64,000 bases of DNA from Oscillibacter valericigenes (GCF_021531915.1 NZ_JAFBIV010000001.1:1-64000), one strand, 5' to 3'. Positions 25,354 through 33,772 are shown, counted from the stretch's first letter. A program made the numbers and translations. Notes: generated by a model from the letters alone, not told the origin.

Positions 25354-26052
25354 TTACTTGCTCAGATATTCCTCCGGGTCTACCGCGTCGCCGTCCTTTT
25401 CCACGGAGAAGTGCAGGTGGGGCCCCTGGGCGGCTTCGGCGGGGGCGGTGCCCACGGCGCCGATGATCTGTCCGGCGGAGACGCTGTCCCCAACCTCCAC
25501 CGCCGGGTCCGCCTGGAGGCTGGCGTAGGTGGTCTGATAGCCGCCGTCATGCTCCAGGGTGACCGTGGTGCCCATGAGGGCGTCATCCTCCACGGAGAGC
25601 ACGGTGCCGGAACTGGCGGCCAGCACGGAGGTCCCCGCATCAGCGGAGATGTCCAGACCGTCGTGAATGCGCCAGTCCTCCAGCGTGGGGTTGTAGACCA
25701 GCTGGTCCACGGAGAAGGCAGTGAGGACTTCGCCCTTCAGCGGTGATACGATGATGCGGGGGGCCTCCGGCGTCACGGGGGTGTCATCCACCGGCACCTC
25801 CGGCATGGAGGTGATCTCGGTTGCCTTGGGGGCAGAGGAGATGACCTCGATGACCTCCGGTTCCTCCGCCACTTCCACAACAGGCGCGGGGGCTTCCGTG
25901 GCTGTGTCCATGACCGGCGTCTCCGGTTCTGCGGGGGGCTCCTCTCGGTTTACCAGCAGGAAGTAGCCGCTGATGCCCGCCACTAGCAGACAGACGGCCA
26001 GGGTCACGTAAAAACCGATACTGCCCCGCAGGGCTTCCCATTTATGTTGCAT
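25354..26052 (-). CDS. SpoIIQ-like M23 family peptidase
   Basis: A 232-residue protein with one N-terminal membrane segment (about 13-33), a Pro/Glu-rich spacer (35-100) and a C-terminal M23/LytM domain (about 105-232). IHDGLDI and HLHFSV keep the zinc ligands. Size and layout match forespore SpoIIQ, which with SpoIIIAH joins the two sporulation membranes and in Clostridia often keeps its zinc site. If correct, the organism has sporulation genes. It is framed by inward-facing repeat copies A and B. A general cell-wall endopeptidase is the alternative. Confidence 0.82.
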   Translation of the reverse strand: MQHKWEALRGSIGFYVTLAVCLLVAGISGYFLLVNREEPPAEPETPVMDTATEAPAPVVEVAEEPEVIEVISSAPKATEITSMPEVPVDDTPVTPEAPRIIVSPLKGEVLTAFSVDQLVYNPTLEDWRIHDGLDISADAGTSVLAASSGTVLSVEDDALMGTTVTLEHDGGYQTTYASLQADPAVEVGDSVSAGQIIGAVGTAPAEAAQGPHLHFSVEKDGDAVDPEEYLSK

Positions 26053-26118
26053 GAAATCGCTCCTCCCTCAAAGGTTGATGAGGGAAGTATGGACGGATTT
26101 TCCAGAGTTTATACAAAA

Positions 26119-26332
26119 AGTGCCCGGCAGACCTGCCAGGCACTCAGCATGTCGAAAAAGTCTTTTCGACATGCTGCTTTCGATTTCAGAACTTTCAAAA
26201 AGTTCTGAAATCTATGGATTTGAATGGCGCAGGGCACCCTTCCTGGGTTCCCCGCGCACACCCTTCCTTCACATCGCGCAAGATTTTCGCGTTTATCGAC
26301 AGACTAAGTGCCCGGCAGACCTGCCGGGCACT
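26119..26332 (-). repeat. Terminator-nested structured element, copy B (inverted)
   Basis: Read on the minus strand after gpmI: terminator hairpin (26307-26332), linker, hairpin I (26227-26257, GCGCGGGG/CCCTGCGC with inner ACCC-AGGAA-GGGT), hairpin II (26182-26212), hairpin III (26145-26176) and a second terminator hairpin (26119-26144, one mismatch to the first) followed by a T run. Period 188 bp. The stems differ from copies A and C but still pair. Confidence 0.85.
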
Positions 26333-26345
26333 TACAAAAACCATG

Positions 26346-27869
26346 TTATTTGACGATCAGCGTTTTGCCGTCCATTTCCTCGGGACAGGCCAGGCCCATC
26401 ACATCCAGCATGGTGGGGGCAATGTCCGCCAGGCGGCCACCGGTCCGCAGCTCCGTGCCAGCACCGCAGAGGATGAAGGGCACCAGGTTGGTGGTGTGGG
26501 CGGTCATGGGGCTGCCGTCGGCTTCCACCATTTGCTCGGCGTTGCCGTGGTCGGCGGTGATCATGGCGATGCCGCCCATTTTGAGGGTGGCGTCCACCAC
26601 GCGGCCCACGCACTCGTCCACAGTCTCCACGGCCTTCACGGCGGCGTCAAACACGCCGGTGTGGCCCACCATGTCGCAGTTGGCGAAGTTCAGGATGATC
26701 ACGTCGTAGGCGCCGGACTCAATGCGTTCCACGCACTTGTCGCAGACCTCGTAGGCGCTCATCTCCGGCTGCAGGTCATAGGTTGCCACCTTGGGGGAGG
26801 CCACCAGCACCCGGTCCTCACCGGGGAAGACGGTCTCGCTGCCGCCGTTGAAGAAGAAGGTCACATGGGCGTACTTCTCCGTCTCGGCGATGCGCAGCTG
26901 GGTCATGCCCATCTGGCTCAGGTACTCGCCCAGGCCGTTGCGGACAGTGACGCGGGGATAGGCCACCTCTACATTGGGCATGGTGGCGTCGTACTCCGTG
27001 TTGCATACAAAGGTCACGGGGAAGAACTGACGGGTGAAGCCGTCAAACTCCGGGTCCACCAGGGTCCGGGTGATCTCCCGGGCCCGGTCAGGCCGGTAGT
27101 TGAAGAAAATCACGCTGTCGTTATCGGAAATGGTGCCCTCGCTGTCGCAAACCACGGGCTCCACAAACTCGTCGGTGATGCCGGCGGCGTAGGAGTCCTT
27201 CACGGCGGCCACGGGCACGGGATTGAAATGGGCGCTCTCGCCGTAGACCATGGCGTCATAGGCCTGCTCCACCCGGTCCCAGCGCTTGTCGCGGTCCATG
27301 GCGTAGTAGCGGCCCATCACCGTGGCGATTTTGCCCACGCCGATCTCCCGGCACTTTTCCACCGTCTGGGCCACAAAGTCGGCGCCGGAGGTGGGGGACA
27401 CGTCGCGGCCGTCCAGGAAGGCGTGAATATAGACCCGCTCCAGGCCCTTGTCCTTGGCCATCTTCAGCAGGGCGAACAGATGCTCCAGGTGGGAGTGGAC
27501 ACCGCCGTCGCTCAGCAGGCCCATCAGGTGCAGGGCGGTGCCCTTCTCCTTGCAGGCGTCCATAGCGTGGTTGTAGGCGGGATTGGTGAAAAAGTCGCCG
27601 TCGGCAATGGACTTGGTGATGCGGGGCAGGTCCTGGAACACCACGCGGCCGCCGCCGATGTTGGTGTGGCCCACCTCGCTGTTTCCCATCTGGCCATCGG
27701 GCAGACCCACATCCAGGCCGGAGGCGGACAACTCCGTGTGGGCGAATTCCTGGAAGAACTGGTCCAGACGGGGCGTGTTGGCGGCCAGAACGGCGTTGCC
27801 GGCGGTGCTGCCGCCGTGGGCCATTCCGAAGCCATCCATGATAATTAAGGTAGTGGGTGTTTTGTTCAT
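26346..27869 (-). CDS. gpmI: 2,3-bisphosphoglycerate-independent phosphoglycerate mutase
   Basis: A 507-residue Mn-dependent enzyme interconverting 3- and 2-phosphoglycerate in glycolysis, cytoplasmic. The alkaline-phosphatase-type metal site is visible: IIMDGFG at the N-terminus, the phosphoserine in MGNSEVGH (Ser64), SDGGVHSH and HAFLDGRD, and ITADHGNAE with MVGHTG in the C-terminal half. Length is normal. It follows tpiA on the same strand after a 230-base hairpin-rich spacer, so it may be transcribed separately or processed. GAGG precedes the ATG. Confidence 0.97.
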   Translation of the reverse strand: MNKTPTTLIIMDGFGMAHGGSTAGNAVLAANTPRLDQFFQEFAHTELSASGLDVGLPDGQMGNSEVGHTNIGGGRVVFQDLPRITKSIADGDFFTNPAYNHAMDACKEKGTALHLMGLLSDGGVHSHLEHLFALLKMAKDKGLERVYIHAFLDGRDVSPTSGADFVAQTVEKCREIGVGKIATVMGRYYAMDRDKRWDRVEQAYDAMVYGESAHFNPVPVAAVKDSYAAGITDEFVEPVVCDSEGTISDNDSVIFFNYRPDRAREITRTLVDPEFDGFTRQFFPVTFVCNTEYDATMPNVEVAYPRVTVRNGLGEYLSQMGMTQLRIAETEKYAHVTFFFNGGSETVFPGEDRVLVASPKVATYDLQPEMSAYEVCDKCVERIESGAYDVIILNFANCDMVGHTGVFDAAVKAVETVDECVGRVVDATLKMGGIAMITADHGNAEQMVEADGSPMTAHTTNLVPFILCGAGTELRTGGRLADIAPTMLDVMGLACPEEMDGKTLIVK

Positions 27870-27895
27870 AAAAACCTCGTTTCGCTCAAGCCCAT

Positions 27896-28095
27896 CCCCT
27901 CCAGAGGAAGGGGACTAGGGGGAACCATAGGTTCCCCCAGTTCATTCGCCGCAGGCGAATGAAGAAAATGAAATCATTTTCGGCAGGACATGCGCCTGCC
28001 GAAAATACGTTGACTCAGGCGCCTTGGGCGCCGACACCAGTGACCGAAGTCACTGGTGGTGGGGTGGTTAGGAGGGGAGCTTGCTCCCCTCCTAA
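27896..28095. repeat. Array of seven short-loop hairpins in the tpiA-gpmI spacer
   Basis: Stems, in order: 27896-27913 (CCCCT/AGGGG), 27918-27938 (GGGGGAACC, ATA loop), 27941-27963 (TTCATTCGCC, GCA loop), 27976-28006 (ATTTTCGGCAGG, seven-base loop), 28018-28032 (GGCGCC, TTG loop), 28035-28058 (CACCAGTGAC, CGAA loop) and 28068-28095 (TTAGGAGGGGAG, CTTG loop). All but the first are perfect, yet no two stems share sequence. No T run follows any of them. Confidence 0.9.
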
Positions 28096-28101
28096 GTAAT
28101 C

Positions 28102-28875
28102 TTACTCCTGGTTCGCGGCGTTGATGATGTCCACGAACTGCTCGGGCTTCAGGGCGGCGCCGCCGATGAGGCCGCCGTCGATGTCGGGCTGGGCCAGCAG
28201 CTCAGCGGCGTTCTTGGGATTCATGGAGCCGCCGTACTGGATGGTCACGCTGCGGGCCACGCGGGCGCCGTACAGGGAACGGATGGTGGCGCGGATGTTG
28301 GAGCAGACCTCACCGGCCTGCTCAGCAGTGGCGGTCTTACCGGTGCCGATGGCCCAGATGGGCTCATAGGCGATGATGCAGCGGCGCAGCTTGTCGGCGG
28401 GCACGCCGTACAGGGCGCTCTTGACCTGCAGGGCGATCCACTCGTTGGTGATGCCGGTCTCGCGCTGCTCCAGGCTCTCGCCCACGCAGATGATGGGGTT
28501 CATGCCGGCGTTCAGGACGGCGTGGACCTTCTTGTTGACGGTGGCGTCAGTCTCGCAGAAATACTGACGGCGCTCGCTGTGACCGATGATGACGTACTTG
28601 ACGCCCAGGTCCTTCAGCATATCGGCGGAGACTTCGCCGGTGTAGGCGCCCTTCTCCTCGAAGTAGACGTTCTCGGCGCCCACGGAGATGCGCAGGTCCT
28701 TGAAGGCCTTCATGGCGGTGGAAATGTTGCAGGCGGGGACGCAGATCAGGGTCTCGCACCACTTGGCGCGGGGCAGGATCTTCTTGATCTCTTCGGCGAA
28801 CTTCTTGGTCTCGGTAGCGGTCATGTTCATTTTCCAGTTGCCGGCGATGACGGTCTTGCGATATCTGCGATTCAT
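28102..28875 (-). CDS. tpiA: Triosephosphate isomerase
   Basis: A 257-residue TIM-barrel enzyme interconverting dihydroxyacetone phosphate and glyceraldehyde 3-phosphate. Active-site Lys15 (GNWKMN), the His of IIGHSERR, the Glu of AYEPIWAIGTG, and the phosphate-binding GGSMNPKN and GGLIGGAAL loops are all present. AAAGGAG precedes the ATG. It has its own strong promoter (29006-29034) in spite of pgk lying upstream on the same strand. Confidence 0.97.
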   Translation of the reverse strand: MNRRYRKTVIAGNWKMNMTATETKKFAEEIKKILPRAKWCETLICVPACNISTAMKAFKDLRISVGAENVYFEEKGAYTGEVSADMLKDLGVKYVIIGHSERRQYFCETDATVNKKVHAVLNAGMNPIICVGESLEQRETGITNEWIALQVKSALYGVPADKLRRCIIAYEPIWAIGTGKTATAEQAGEVCSNIRATIRSLYGARVARSVTIQYGGSMNPKNAAELLAQPDIDGGLIGGAALKPEQFVDIINAANQE

Positions 28876-29005
28876 GTTCTTCTGTCTCCTTTATGTTCTG
28901 TCAAATGGTGCAAAAATACTGATACAGGGTATCAGAGTGATCTGTATGGAAGAAAAATGTTGGCTGCGGCCGGACATTTTTCTGATCTGTACGCAAACCT
29001 ATTCA

Positions 29006-29034
29006 TTTATAGCGGAATTATGCGTATCTGTCAA
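29006..29034 (-). promoter_or_regulatory. SigA-type promoter of tpiA
   Basis: On the minus strand a perfect TTGACA, a 17-base spacer and TATAAA, about 130 bases before the start codon. Confidence 0.88.
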
Positions 29035-29118
29035 GAGTTTTGACACATTTTTGGGTCAAAATCTTCGCTTTTTTTATCGCCGCGCAAATTTTTGGACTGA
29101 AAAGCGGTGGAATTTGAA

Positions 29119-29136
29119 GGGGGAGAAAGTCCCCCC
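29119..29136 (-). terminator. Probable original pgk terminator hairpin
   Basis: GGGGG and CCCCC around a seven-base loop just after the displaced pgk end on the minus strand; the T content after it is poor, so strength is uncertain. Confidence 0.45.
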
Positions 29137-29143
29137 ACTTCTT

Positions 29144-29215
29144 TTAAGCGTCCAGCAAACAAGCCACGCCGGGAAGCTCTTTACCCTCCATAAATTCCAG
29201 GCTGGCGCCGCCGCC
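29144..29215 (-). pseudogene. Displaced second copy of the pgk 3' end
   Basis: 72 bases encode the same last 23 residues and a stop codon as 29425-29496, offset by 281. The four differences are GCC/GCT, TGC/TGT, CTG/TTG and TGA/TAA, all synonymous. It has no start and is downstream of the working gene end. Confidence 0.9.
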
Positions 29216-29424
29216 TCGTCGGAGCGGGCTCCATATCCCTCGCTTCCGCCCTCTGGCGAAAGCTCGCTCATTTCGCGGCTCCTCCTCTCCCCACGAAAAA
29301 CGCTTACCCGCAAGGGGTACGCCGCATCCGTAAACGGCAAAGCCGCCAACGGCTGCGCAGTCGCTGGTTTTTCGTGGGGTCCCCTCTGGGATGATCTCCA
29401 CCGTCGTCGGCGCAGAGGTCATTT
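29216..29424 (-). repeat. Insert between two copies of the pgk 3' end
   Basis: 209 bases without a plausible gene. It contains an inverted repeat CCCCACGAAAAA (29290-29301) against TTTTTCGTGGGG (29369-29380) that frames a GC-rich core with further small palindromes (such as GGCAAAGCC). Confidence 0.7.
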
Positions 29425-30687
29425 TCAAGCGTCCAGCAGGCAGGCCACGCCGGGAAGCTCTTTACCCTCCATAAATTCCAGGCTGGCGCCGCCGCCGGTG
29501 GAGATGTGGGTCATCTTGTCGGCATAGCCCAGCTGCTGCACGGCAGCCGCGCTGTCGCCGCCGCCGATGATGGTGATGGCAGAGGTCTTGCTCAGAGCCT
29601 CGGCCACGGCCTCGGTGCCCTTGGCGAAGGCGGGGAACTCAAACACGCCCATGGGGCCGTTCCAGATGACGGTGCCGGCATCCTGCACGGCCTCGCAGTA
29701 CAGCTTCACGGTCTCGGGGCCGATGTCCAGCCCCTCCCAGCCGTCGGGGATCTGGCCGGCCTTCACCACCTGGCTGTTGGCGTCAGGGGCGAACTTGTCG
29801 GCGCAGACGGTGTCCACAGGCAGCAGCAGCTTCACGCCCTTGGCCTTGGCCTTTTCCATCATTTCCTTGGAGTAGTCCATCCAGTCGGCTTCCAGCAGGC
29901 TGTTGCCCACCTTTCCGCCCTCGGCGGCGGAGAAGGTGTAGGCCATGCCGCCGCCGATGATGATGGTGTCGGCAATTTCCAGCAGGTTGTTGATGACTCC
30001 GATCTTGCTGGACACCTTGGAGCCGCCCAGGATCGCCACCAGAGGGCGCTTGGGATTGGCCAGGGCGCCGCCGATGATCTCCAGCTCCTTCTGGATCAGG
30101 AAGCCGGACACAGCAGGCAGGTAGTCGGCCACGCCGGCGGTGGAGGCGTGGGCCCGGTGCACGGCGCCGAAAGCGTCGGACACGTAGACCTCAGCCATAT
30201 CAGCCATGGCCTTGGCCAAAGCGGGGTCATTCTTGGTCTCGCCCTTCTCAAAGCGGGTGTTTTCCAGCAGCAGGATCTGACCGGGCTGCAGGGCGGCGGC
30301 CTTGGCCTGGGCGTCGGGGCCCACCACGTCGGCGGCCATCATCACGTCCTTGCCCAGCAGCTCGCTGAGCCGCTTGGCAACGGGAGCCAGGGAGAGCTGC
30401 TTCAGGGACTTCTCCCAGTCCTCCTTTTTGGCGTCCTTGCCCTTTTCCGCCTGCTTCTTGGCGTAGGACTCGAAGGTGGCTGCGGGCTTGCCCAGGTGAG
30501 AGCAGGCGATGACGGCGGCGTTCTGGTCCAGCAGGTACTGGATGGTGGGTAGGGCGGCCACAATGCGCTTGTCATCGGTGATGACGCCGCTGCCGTCCTT
30601 GGCCATAGGGACGTTGAAGTCGCAGCGCAGCAGGACCTTCTTGCCGGCCACATCCACGTCGCGGACAGTTTTCTTGTTGTAATTCAT
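29425..30687 (-). CDS. pgk: Phosphoglycerate kinase
   Basis: A 420-residue two-domain kinase making ATP from 1,3-bisphosphoglycerate in glycolysis. [10 protein letters not shown] with the substrate-binding Asp/Asn, the basic VLRC and HRAHAST regions, [11 protein letters not shown], the hinge, and the nucleotide-binding GGGDSAAAV near the C-terminus are visible. A Lys-rich stretch (about 80-95, [17 protein letters not shown]) extends a surface loop compared with many Pgk proteins. GGAGG precedes the ATG. trmL lies 66 bases upstream on the same strand. The 3' end is duplicated downstream. Confidence 0.97.
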   Translation of the reverse strand: MNYNKKTVRDVDVAGKKVLLRCDFNVPMAKDGSGVITDDKRIVAALPTIQYLLDQNAAVIACSHLGKPAATFESYAKKQAEKGKDAKKEDWEKSLKQLSLAPVAKRLSELLGKDVMMAADVVGPDAQAKAAALQPGQILLLENTRFEKGETKNDPALAKAMADMAEVYVSDAFGAVHRAHASTAGVADYLPAVSGFLIQKELEIIGGALANPKRPLVAILGGSKVSSKIGVINNLLEIADTIIIGGGMAYTFSAAEGGKVGNSLLEADWMDYSKEMMEKAKAKGVKLLLPVDTVCADKFAPDANSQVVKAGQIPDGWEGLDIGPETVKLYCEAVQDAGTVIWNGPMGVFEFPAFAKGTEAVAEALSKTSAITIIGGGDSAAAVQQLGYADKMTHISTGGGASLEFMEGKELPGVACLLDA

Positions 30688-30753
30688 GTGAGTTCCTCCA
30701 TCAATGTTAAAATTGGTGAGACAATAACGGCGCTGTGCGCCGGGGTATCCAGG

Positions 30754-31242
30754 TCAGTCGGCCATCTCGCCGGTATCCAGCAGGCCGGGGAAGCCGTTTT
30801 GCCGCAGAGCCTCGTAGACGCAGACAGCCACGGTATTGCTGAGATTCAGGCTCCGGGCCTGGTCGATCATGGGCAGCCGGATGCAGCGGTCCCGGAACCG
30901 CTCCCGGAAGGTCAGGGGCAGCCCGGCGGTCTCCTTGCCGAAGAAGATCCAGCTGTCCGGAGAAAAACGGGCTTCCTCGTAGGATTGGGGAGCTTTGGTG
31001 GTGGTGAGCCACAAATCGGCGGCGGCCTCCGGATGGCGTGCGAACAGGTCCTCCAGGTTTTCGTAGTCGGCGACCTCCACCAGATGCCAGTAGTCCAGCC
31101 CGGCCCGGCGGACGGCCTTCTCCGAAATGTCGAAGCCCAGGGGGCGGATCAGGTGGAGGCGGCTGCCGGTGGCGGCACAGGTGCGGGCGATGTTGCCGCA
31201 GTTCTGGGGGATCTCCGGCTCCACCAGTACGATATTGAGCAT
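30754..31242 (-). CDS. trmL: tRNA (cytidine/uridine-34-2'-O-)-methyltransferase
   Basis: A 162-residue SPOUT methyltransferase. The conserved N-terminus (MLNIVLVEPEIPQNCGNIAR), GKETAGLP and LPM...RSLNLSNTVAV motif III identify TrmL, which 2'-O-methylates the wobble base of tRNA-Leu isoacceptors using S-adenosylmethionine. Promoter at 31272-31300. It precedes pgk with a short hairpin (30730-30743) between them. Confidence 0.93.
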   Translation of the reverse strand: MLNIVLVEPEIPQNCGNIARTCAATGSRLHLIRPLGFDISEKAVRRAGLDYWHLVEVADYENLEDLFARHPEAAADLWLTTTKAPQSYEEARFSPDSWIFFGKETAGLPLTFRERFRDRCIRLPMIDQARSLNLSNTVAVCVYEALRQNGFPGLLDTGEMAD

Positions 31243-31271
31243 AACATCCTCCTTTTCTACAAGAGGATACT

Positions 31272-31300
31272 ATTGTAATCCTTTACCTGCGCAAATTCAA
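31272..31300 (-). promoter_or_regulatory. Promoter of trmL
   Basis: On the minus strand TTGAAT, a 17-base spacer and TACAAT, 30 bases before the start codon. Confidence 0.75.
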
Positions 31301-31507
31301 CTATATTATGTGAAGAAATTTGATTTTTCATAGAAAATGATCATGGAAAGAGGGGACTTTCCGCAAAAAACCGAAAACAAACCGGCATTTTCGATCATTT
31401 TTGACGCTTTCTGTTGGCTCTGACAAAAAACCGCCGGAAACCCCGGGAGATTTGGAGGAAATTTCTTTGATAAATTCGCCGGAAACACTGGATTTCCGGG
31501 AAATATT

Positions 31508-31516
31508 TGATATAAT
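31508..31516 (+). promoter_or_regulatory. Extended -10 promoter before the GlmU-like gene
   Basis: TGATATAAT is a perfect extended -10 element; no good -35 lies at the usual distance. The rest of 31301-31507 is AT-rich without other visible features. Confidence 0.6.
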
Positions 31517-31552
31517 AGGCCTGCAATAAGTTTGAAAAGGAGGGGAGAGTCC

Positions 31553-32026
31553 ATGGTAAGCGTAGAGCGCGCCGTTTTCTTTATGGAAGAGACCGTTTCT
31601 CCGGAGACCGCGAAACCGCTGATGCTGGAAGCCATTCTCTCTTGCCCAATCTTGACACGGATGAGCAATCAGTTGCTGGCCGATGGCGTGAAGCGGTTTT
31701 TTGTTGTCTGCGGCCCGGAATTCGCGGAGGAGGCAAGAACCTGCTTCCCGGCGGACGCCGACGTGACCGTGTCCGACCTGCAGAGCGATCTGACGGCATT
31801 CCTCAATACGCCGGACCCGGTGTTGGTGCTGAACCGCTCCGCCATCCCCATGCCGGAGGCTGGGCCGGGCTTTGCCTACGCCGCACCCGGCTATGAGCTG
31901 CAGGAGGCCTGGAAGGTCAAGATGACCAACGCTGTCCAGGCGGCAGAGCTGGTGCCCGGCTGGCTGCCGGTCTTTGGGCCGGAGACCATCGCGGAGCTGG
32001 AGCCGATCCTGCGGGAGCGGGGCTGA
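31553..32026 (+). CDS. Truncated GlmU/GcaD-like nucleotidyltransferase remnant
   Basis: A 157-residue protein. Its sequence (SCPILTRMSNQLLADGVKRF, FVVCGPEFAEE, VTVSDLQSDLTAFLN, VLVLNRSAIPM) recalls the start of a GlmU N-acetylglucosamine-1-phosphate uridylyltransferase domain, but the LAAGxGTRM nucleotide loop is absent and the acyltransferase domain is missing. In Bacillus gcaD (glmU) stands directly before prs, and prs follows here, so this is likely a reduced orthologue at the ancestral site. AAGGAGG precedes the ATG at 31553. The molecular role is unknown; catalysis by a GlmU mechanism seems unlikely. Confidence 0.65.
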   Translation: MVSVERAVFFMEETVSPETAKPLMLEAILSCPILTRMSNQLLADGVKRFFVVCGPEFAEEARTCFPADADVTVSDLQSDLTAFLNTPDPVLVLNRSAIPMPEAGPGFAYAAPGYELQEAWKVKMTNAVQAAELVPGWLPVFGPETIAELEPILRERG

Positions 32027-32120
32027 CCGCCGGCGTGAGGTCGGGCAGTTTTGAAAAATAAAAGAATTTGGATTAAATAACAACAATAACAATATAGAAC
32101 ACAGAAAGAGGGCGTTTGGA

Positions 32121-33080
32121 ATGATTTCTCACGGCAAGGATGTTAAGGTATTTTCCGGCAATTCGAATCCCAAGCTGGCGCAGGAGATCTGCAAGCTCAT
32201 GGGGACCAAGCTGGGCGAGTCTGAAGTAAAGTCTTTCGCCGACGGCGAAGTGTCTGTCTCCCTGTATGAAACGGTCCGTGGCAGCGATGTATTCGTGGTC
32301 CAGTCTACCTGCAAGCCCGTCAACGACAACCTGATGGAACTGCTCATCATGATCGATGCGCTGAAGCGCGCCTCCGCCGGCCGCATCACCGCCGTGATCC
32401 CCTACTTCGGCTATGCCCGCCAGGACCGCAAGGCCAAGGCCCGTGATCCCATCTCTGCCAAGCTGGTGGCCAACATGATCACTGCTGCCGGTGCCGACCG
32501 GGTGCTGACCATGGATCTCCATGCCGCGCAGATCCAGGGCTTCTTTGATATTCCTGTGGACAACCTGCTGGGCAACCCCGTGTTCGTGGATTACTACGCC
32601 AAGAAGTTCGGCGACAAGTGTGAGGACATGGTGGTGGTCTCTCCCGATGTGGGCTCCGTGGCCCGCGCCCGTGCCTTCGCACAGAAGCTGCACATGAACC
32701 TGGCCATCGTGGACAAGCGCCGCCAGAAGGCCAACCAGTGCGAGGTCATGAACGTCATCGGCGATGTGTCCGGCAAGGACTGCATCCTGTTCGATGACAT
32801 GGTGGATACCGCCGGCAGCCTGTGCAACGCCGCCAAGGCCATCGTGGAGGTGGGCGGCGCCAATCACGTCTATGCCTGTGCCTCTCACGGTGTCCTGTCC
32901 GGCCCCGCCATCGAGCGCATCAACAACAGCGTTATTACCGAAGTGGCCCTTCTGGACAGCATCCCTGCCATTGATCCCGCCCTCAGCCCCAAGATCAAGT
33001 ATCTGACCGTGGCCCCCATGTTTGCCGAGGCTATCGAGCGCATCTACCAGGAGGTCTCCATCTCCAAGCTGTTCCGCTGA
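32121..33080 (+). CDS. prs: Ribose-phosphate pyrophosphokinase
   Basis: A 319-residue enzyme making phosphoribosyl pyrophosphate from ribose 5-phosphate and ATP for nucleotide, His and Trp synthesis. Visible are FADGEVSV, the ATP flexible loop YARQDRKAKARDPISAKLVA, the DLHAAQIQGFFD metal motif and the PRPP loop LFDDMVDTAGSLCNAA. Class I, allosteric, hexameric by family. It follows the GlmU-like remnant by 94 bases and precedes pth. Confidence 0.97.
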   Translation: MISHGKDVKVFSGNSNPKLAQEICKLMGTKLGESEVKSFADGEVSVSLYETVRGSDVFVVQSTCKPVNDNLMELLIMIDALKRASAGRITAVIPYFGYARQDRKAKARDPISAKLVANMITAAGADRVLTMDLHAAQIQGFFDIPVDNLLGNPVFVDYYAKKFGDKCEDMVVVSPDVGSVARARAFAQKLHMNLAIVDKRRQKANQCEVMNVIGDVSGKDCILFDDMVDTAGSLCNAAKAIVEVGGANHVYACASHGVLSGPAIERINNSVITEVALLDSIPAIDPALSPKIKYLTVAPMFAEAIERIYQEVSISKLFR

Positions 33081-33181
33081 GACCGGAACGCCTGATCTGA
33101 ATCAAAACCGACAAGGCGGGGGAGGCGACTTCCCCGCCCTTGTGGCGTTTCAAAACTGTGATGTTTTCAAAGGAGCATGTT

Positions 33182-33772
33182 ATGCTGTTCGGAAACAAAT
33201 CCTCAGCCGTGGACTGGCTGATCGTGGGCCTGGGCAATCCCGGGCAGAAATATGAGCACACCCGCCACAACATGGGCTTTCTGACGGTGGACCTGCTGGC
33301 GGAAAAGACCGGCGTGAAGCTGAATAAGGTGAAGTTCAAGGCCGCTTACAATATCATGAACTTTGCCGGCTGCAAGTGTCTGGTGATGAAGCCCCAGACC
33401 TATATGAACCTCTCCGGCGAGGCCGTGCGGGAGGCGGTGCAGTTCTATAAAATTCCCGCCGACCATGTGCTGGTGATCTACGACGATATCTCCCTGCCCG
33501 TGGGCAAGCTGCGGGTGCGGCCCACCGGCTCCGCCGGCGGCCACAACGGCATCAAGAACATCATCGCCCACCTGGGCACCCAGGACTTCCCCCGAGTCAA
33601 GATCGGCGTGGGCGCCCCGGAAGGCGGCGGCGCGGAGATGGTGGACTGGGTCATCGGTGCCCCCTCCCAGGCAGAGCGGAAGGTGCTGGTGGAGAGCTTT
33701 GAGAAGGCCATCCAGGCGGCGGAGTGCATCATTGCGCACGGCTGCCAGCAGGCCATGAACCAGTTCAACTGA
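33182..33772 (+). CDS. pth: Peptidyl-tRNA hydrolase
   Basis: A 196-residue Pth1. The signature IVGLGNPGQKYEHTRHNMGF (catalytic His in TRHN), the PQTYMNLSG loop, and the VIYDDISLPVGKLRVR and GGHNGIKNI stretches are intact. It recycles peptidyl-tRNAs released by stalled ribosomes. AAAGGAG six bases before the ATG at 33182 sets the start. It sits between prs and mfd, a common Firmicute order. Confidence 0.96.
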   Translation: MLFGNKSSAVDWLIVGLGNPGQKYEHTRHNMGFLTVDLLAEKTGVKLNKVKFKAAYNIMNFAGCKCLVMKPQTYMNLSGEAVREAVQFYKIPADHVLVIYDDISLPVGKLRVRPTGSAGGHNGIKNIIAHLGTQDFPRVKIGVGAPEGGGAEMVDWVIGAPSQAERKVLVESFEKAIQAAECIIAHGCQQAMNQFN

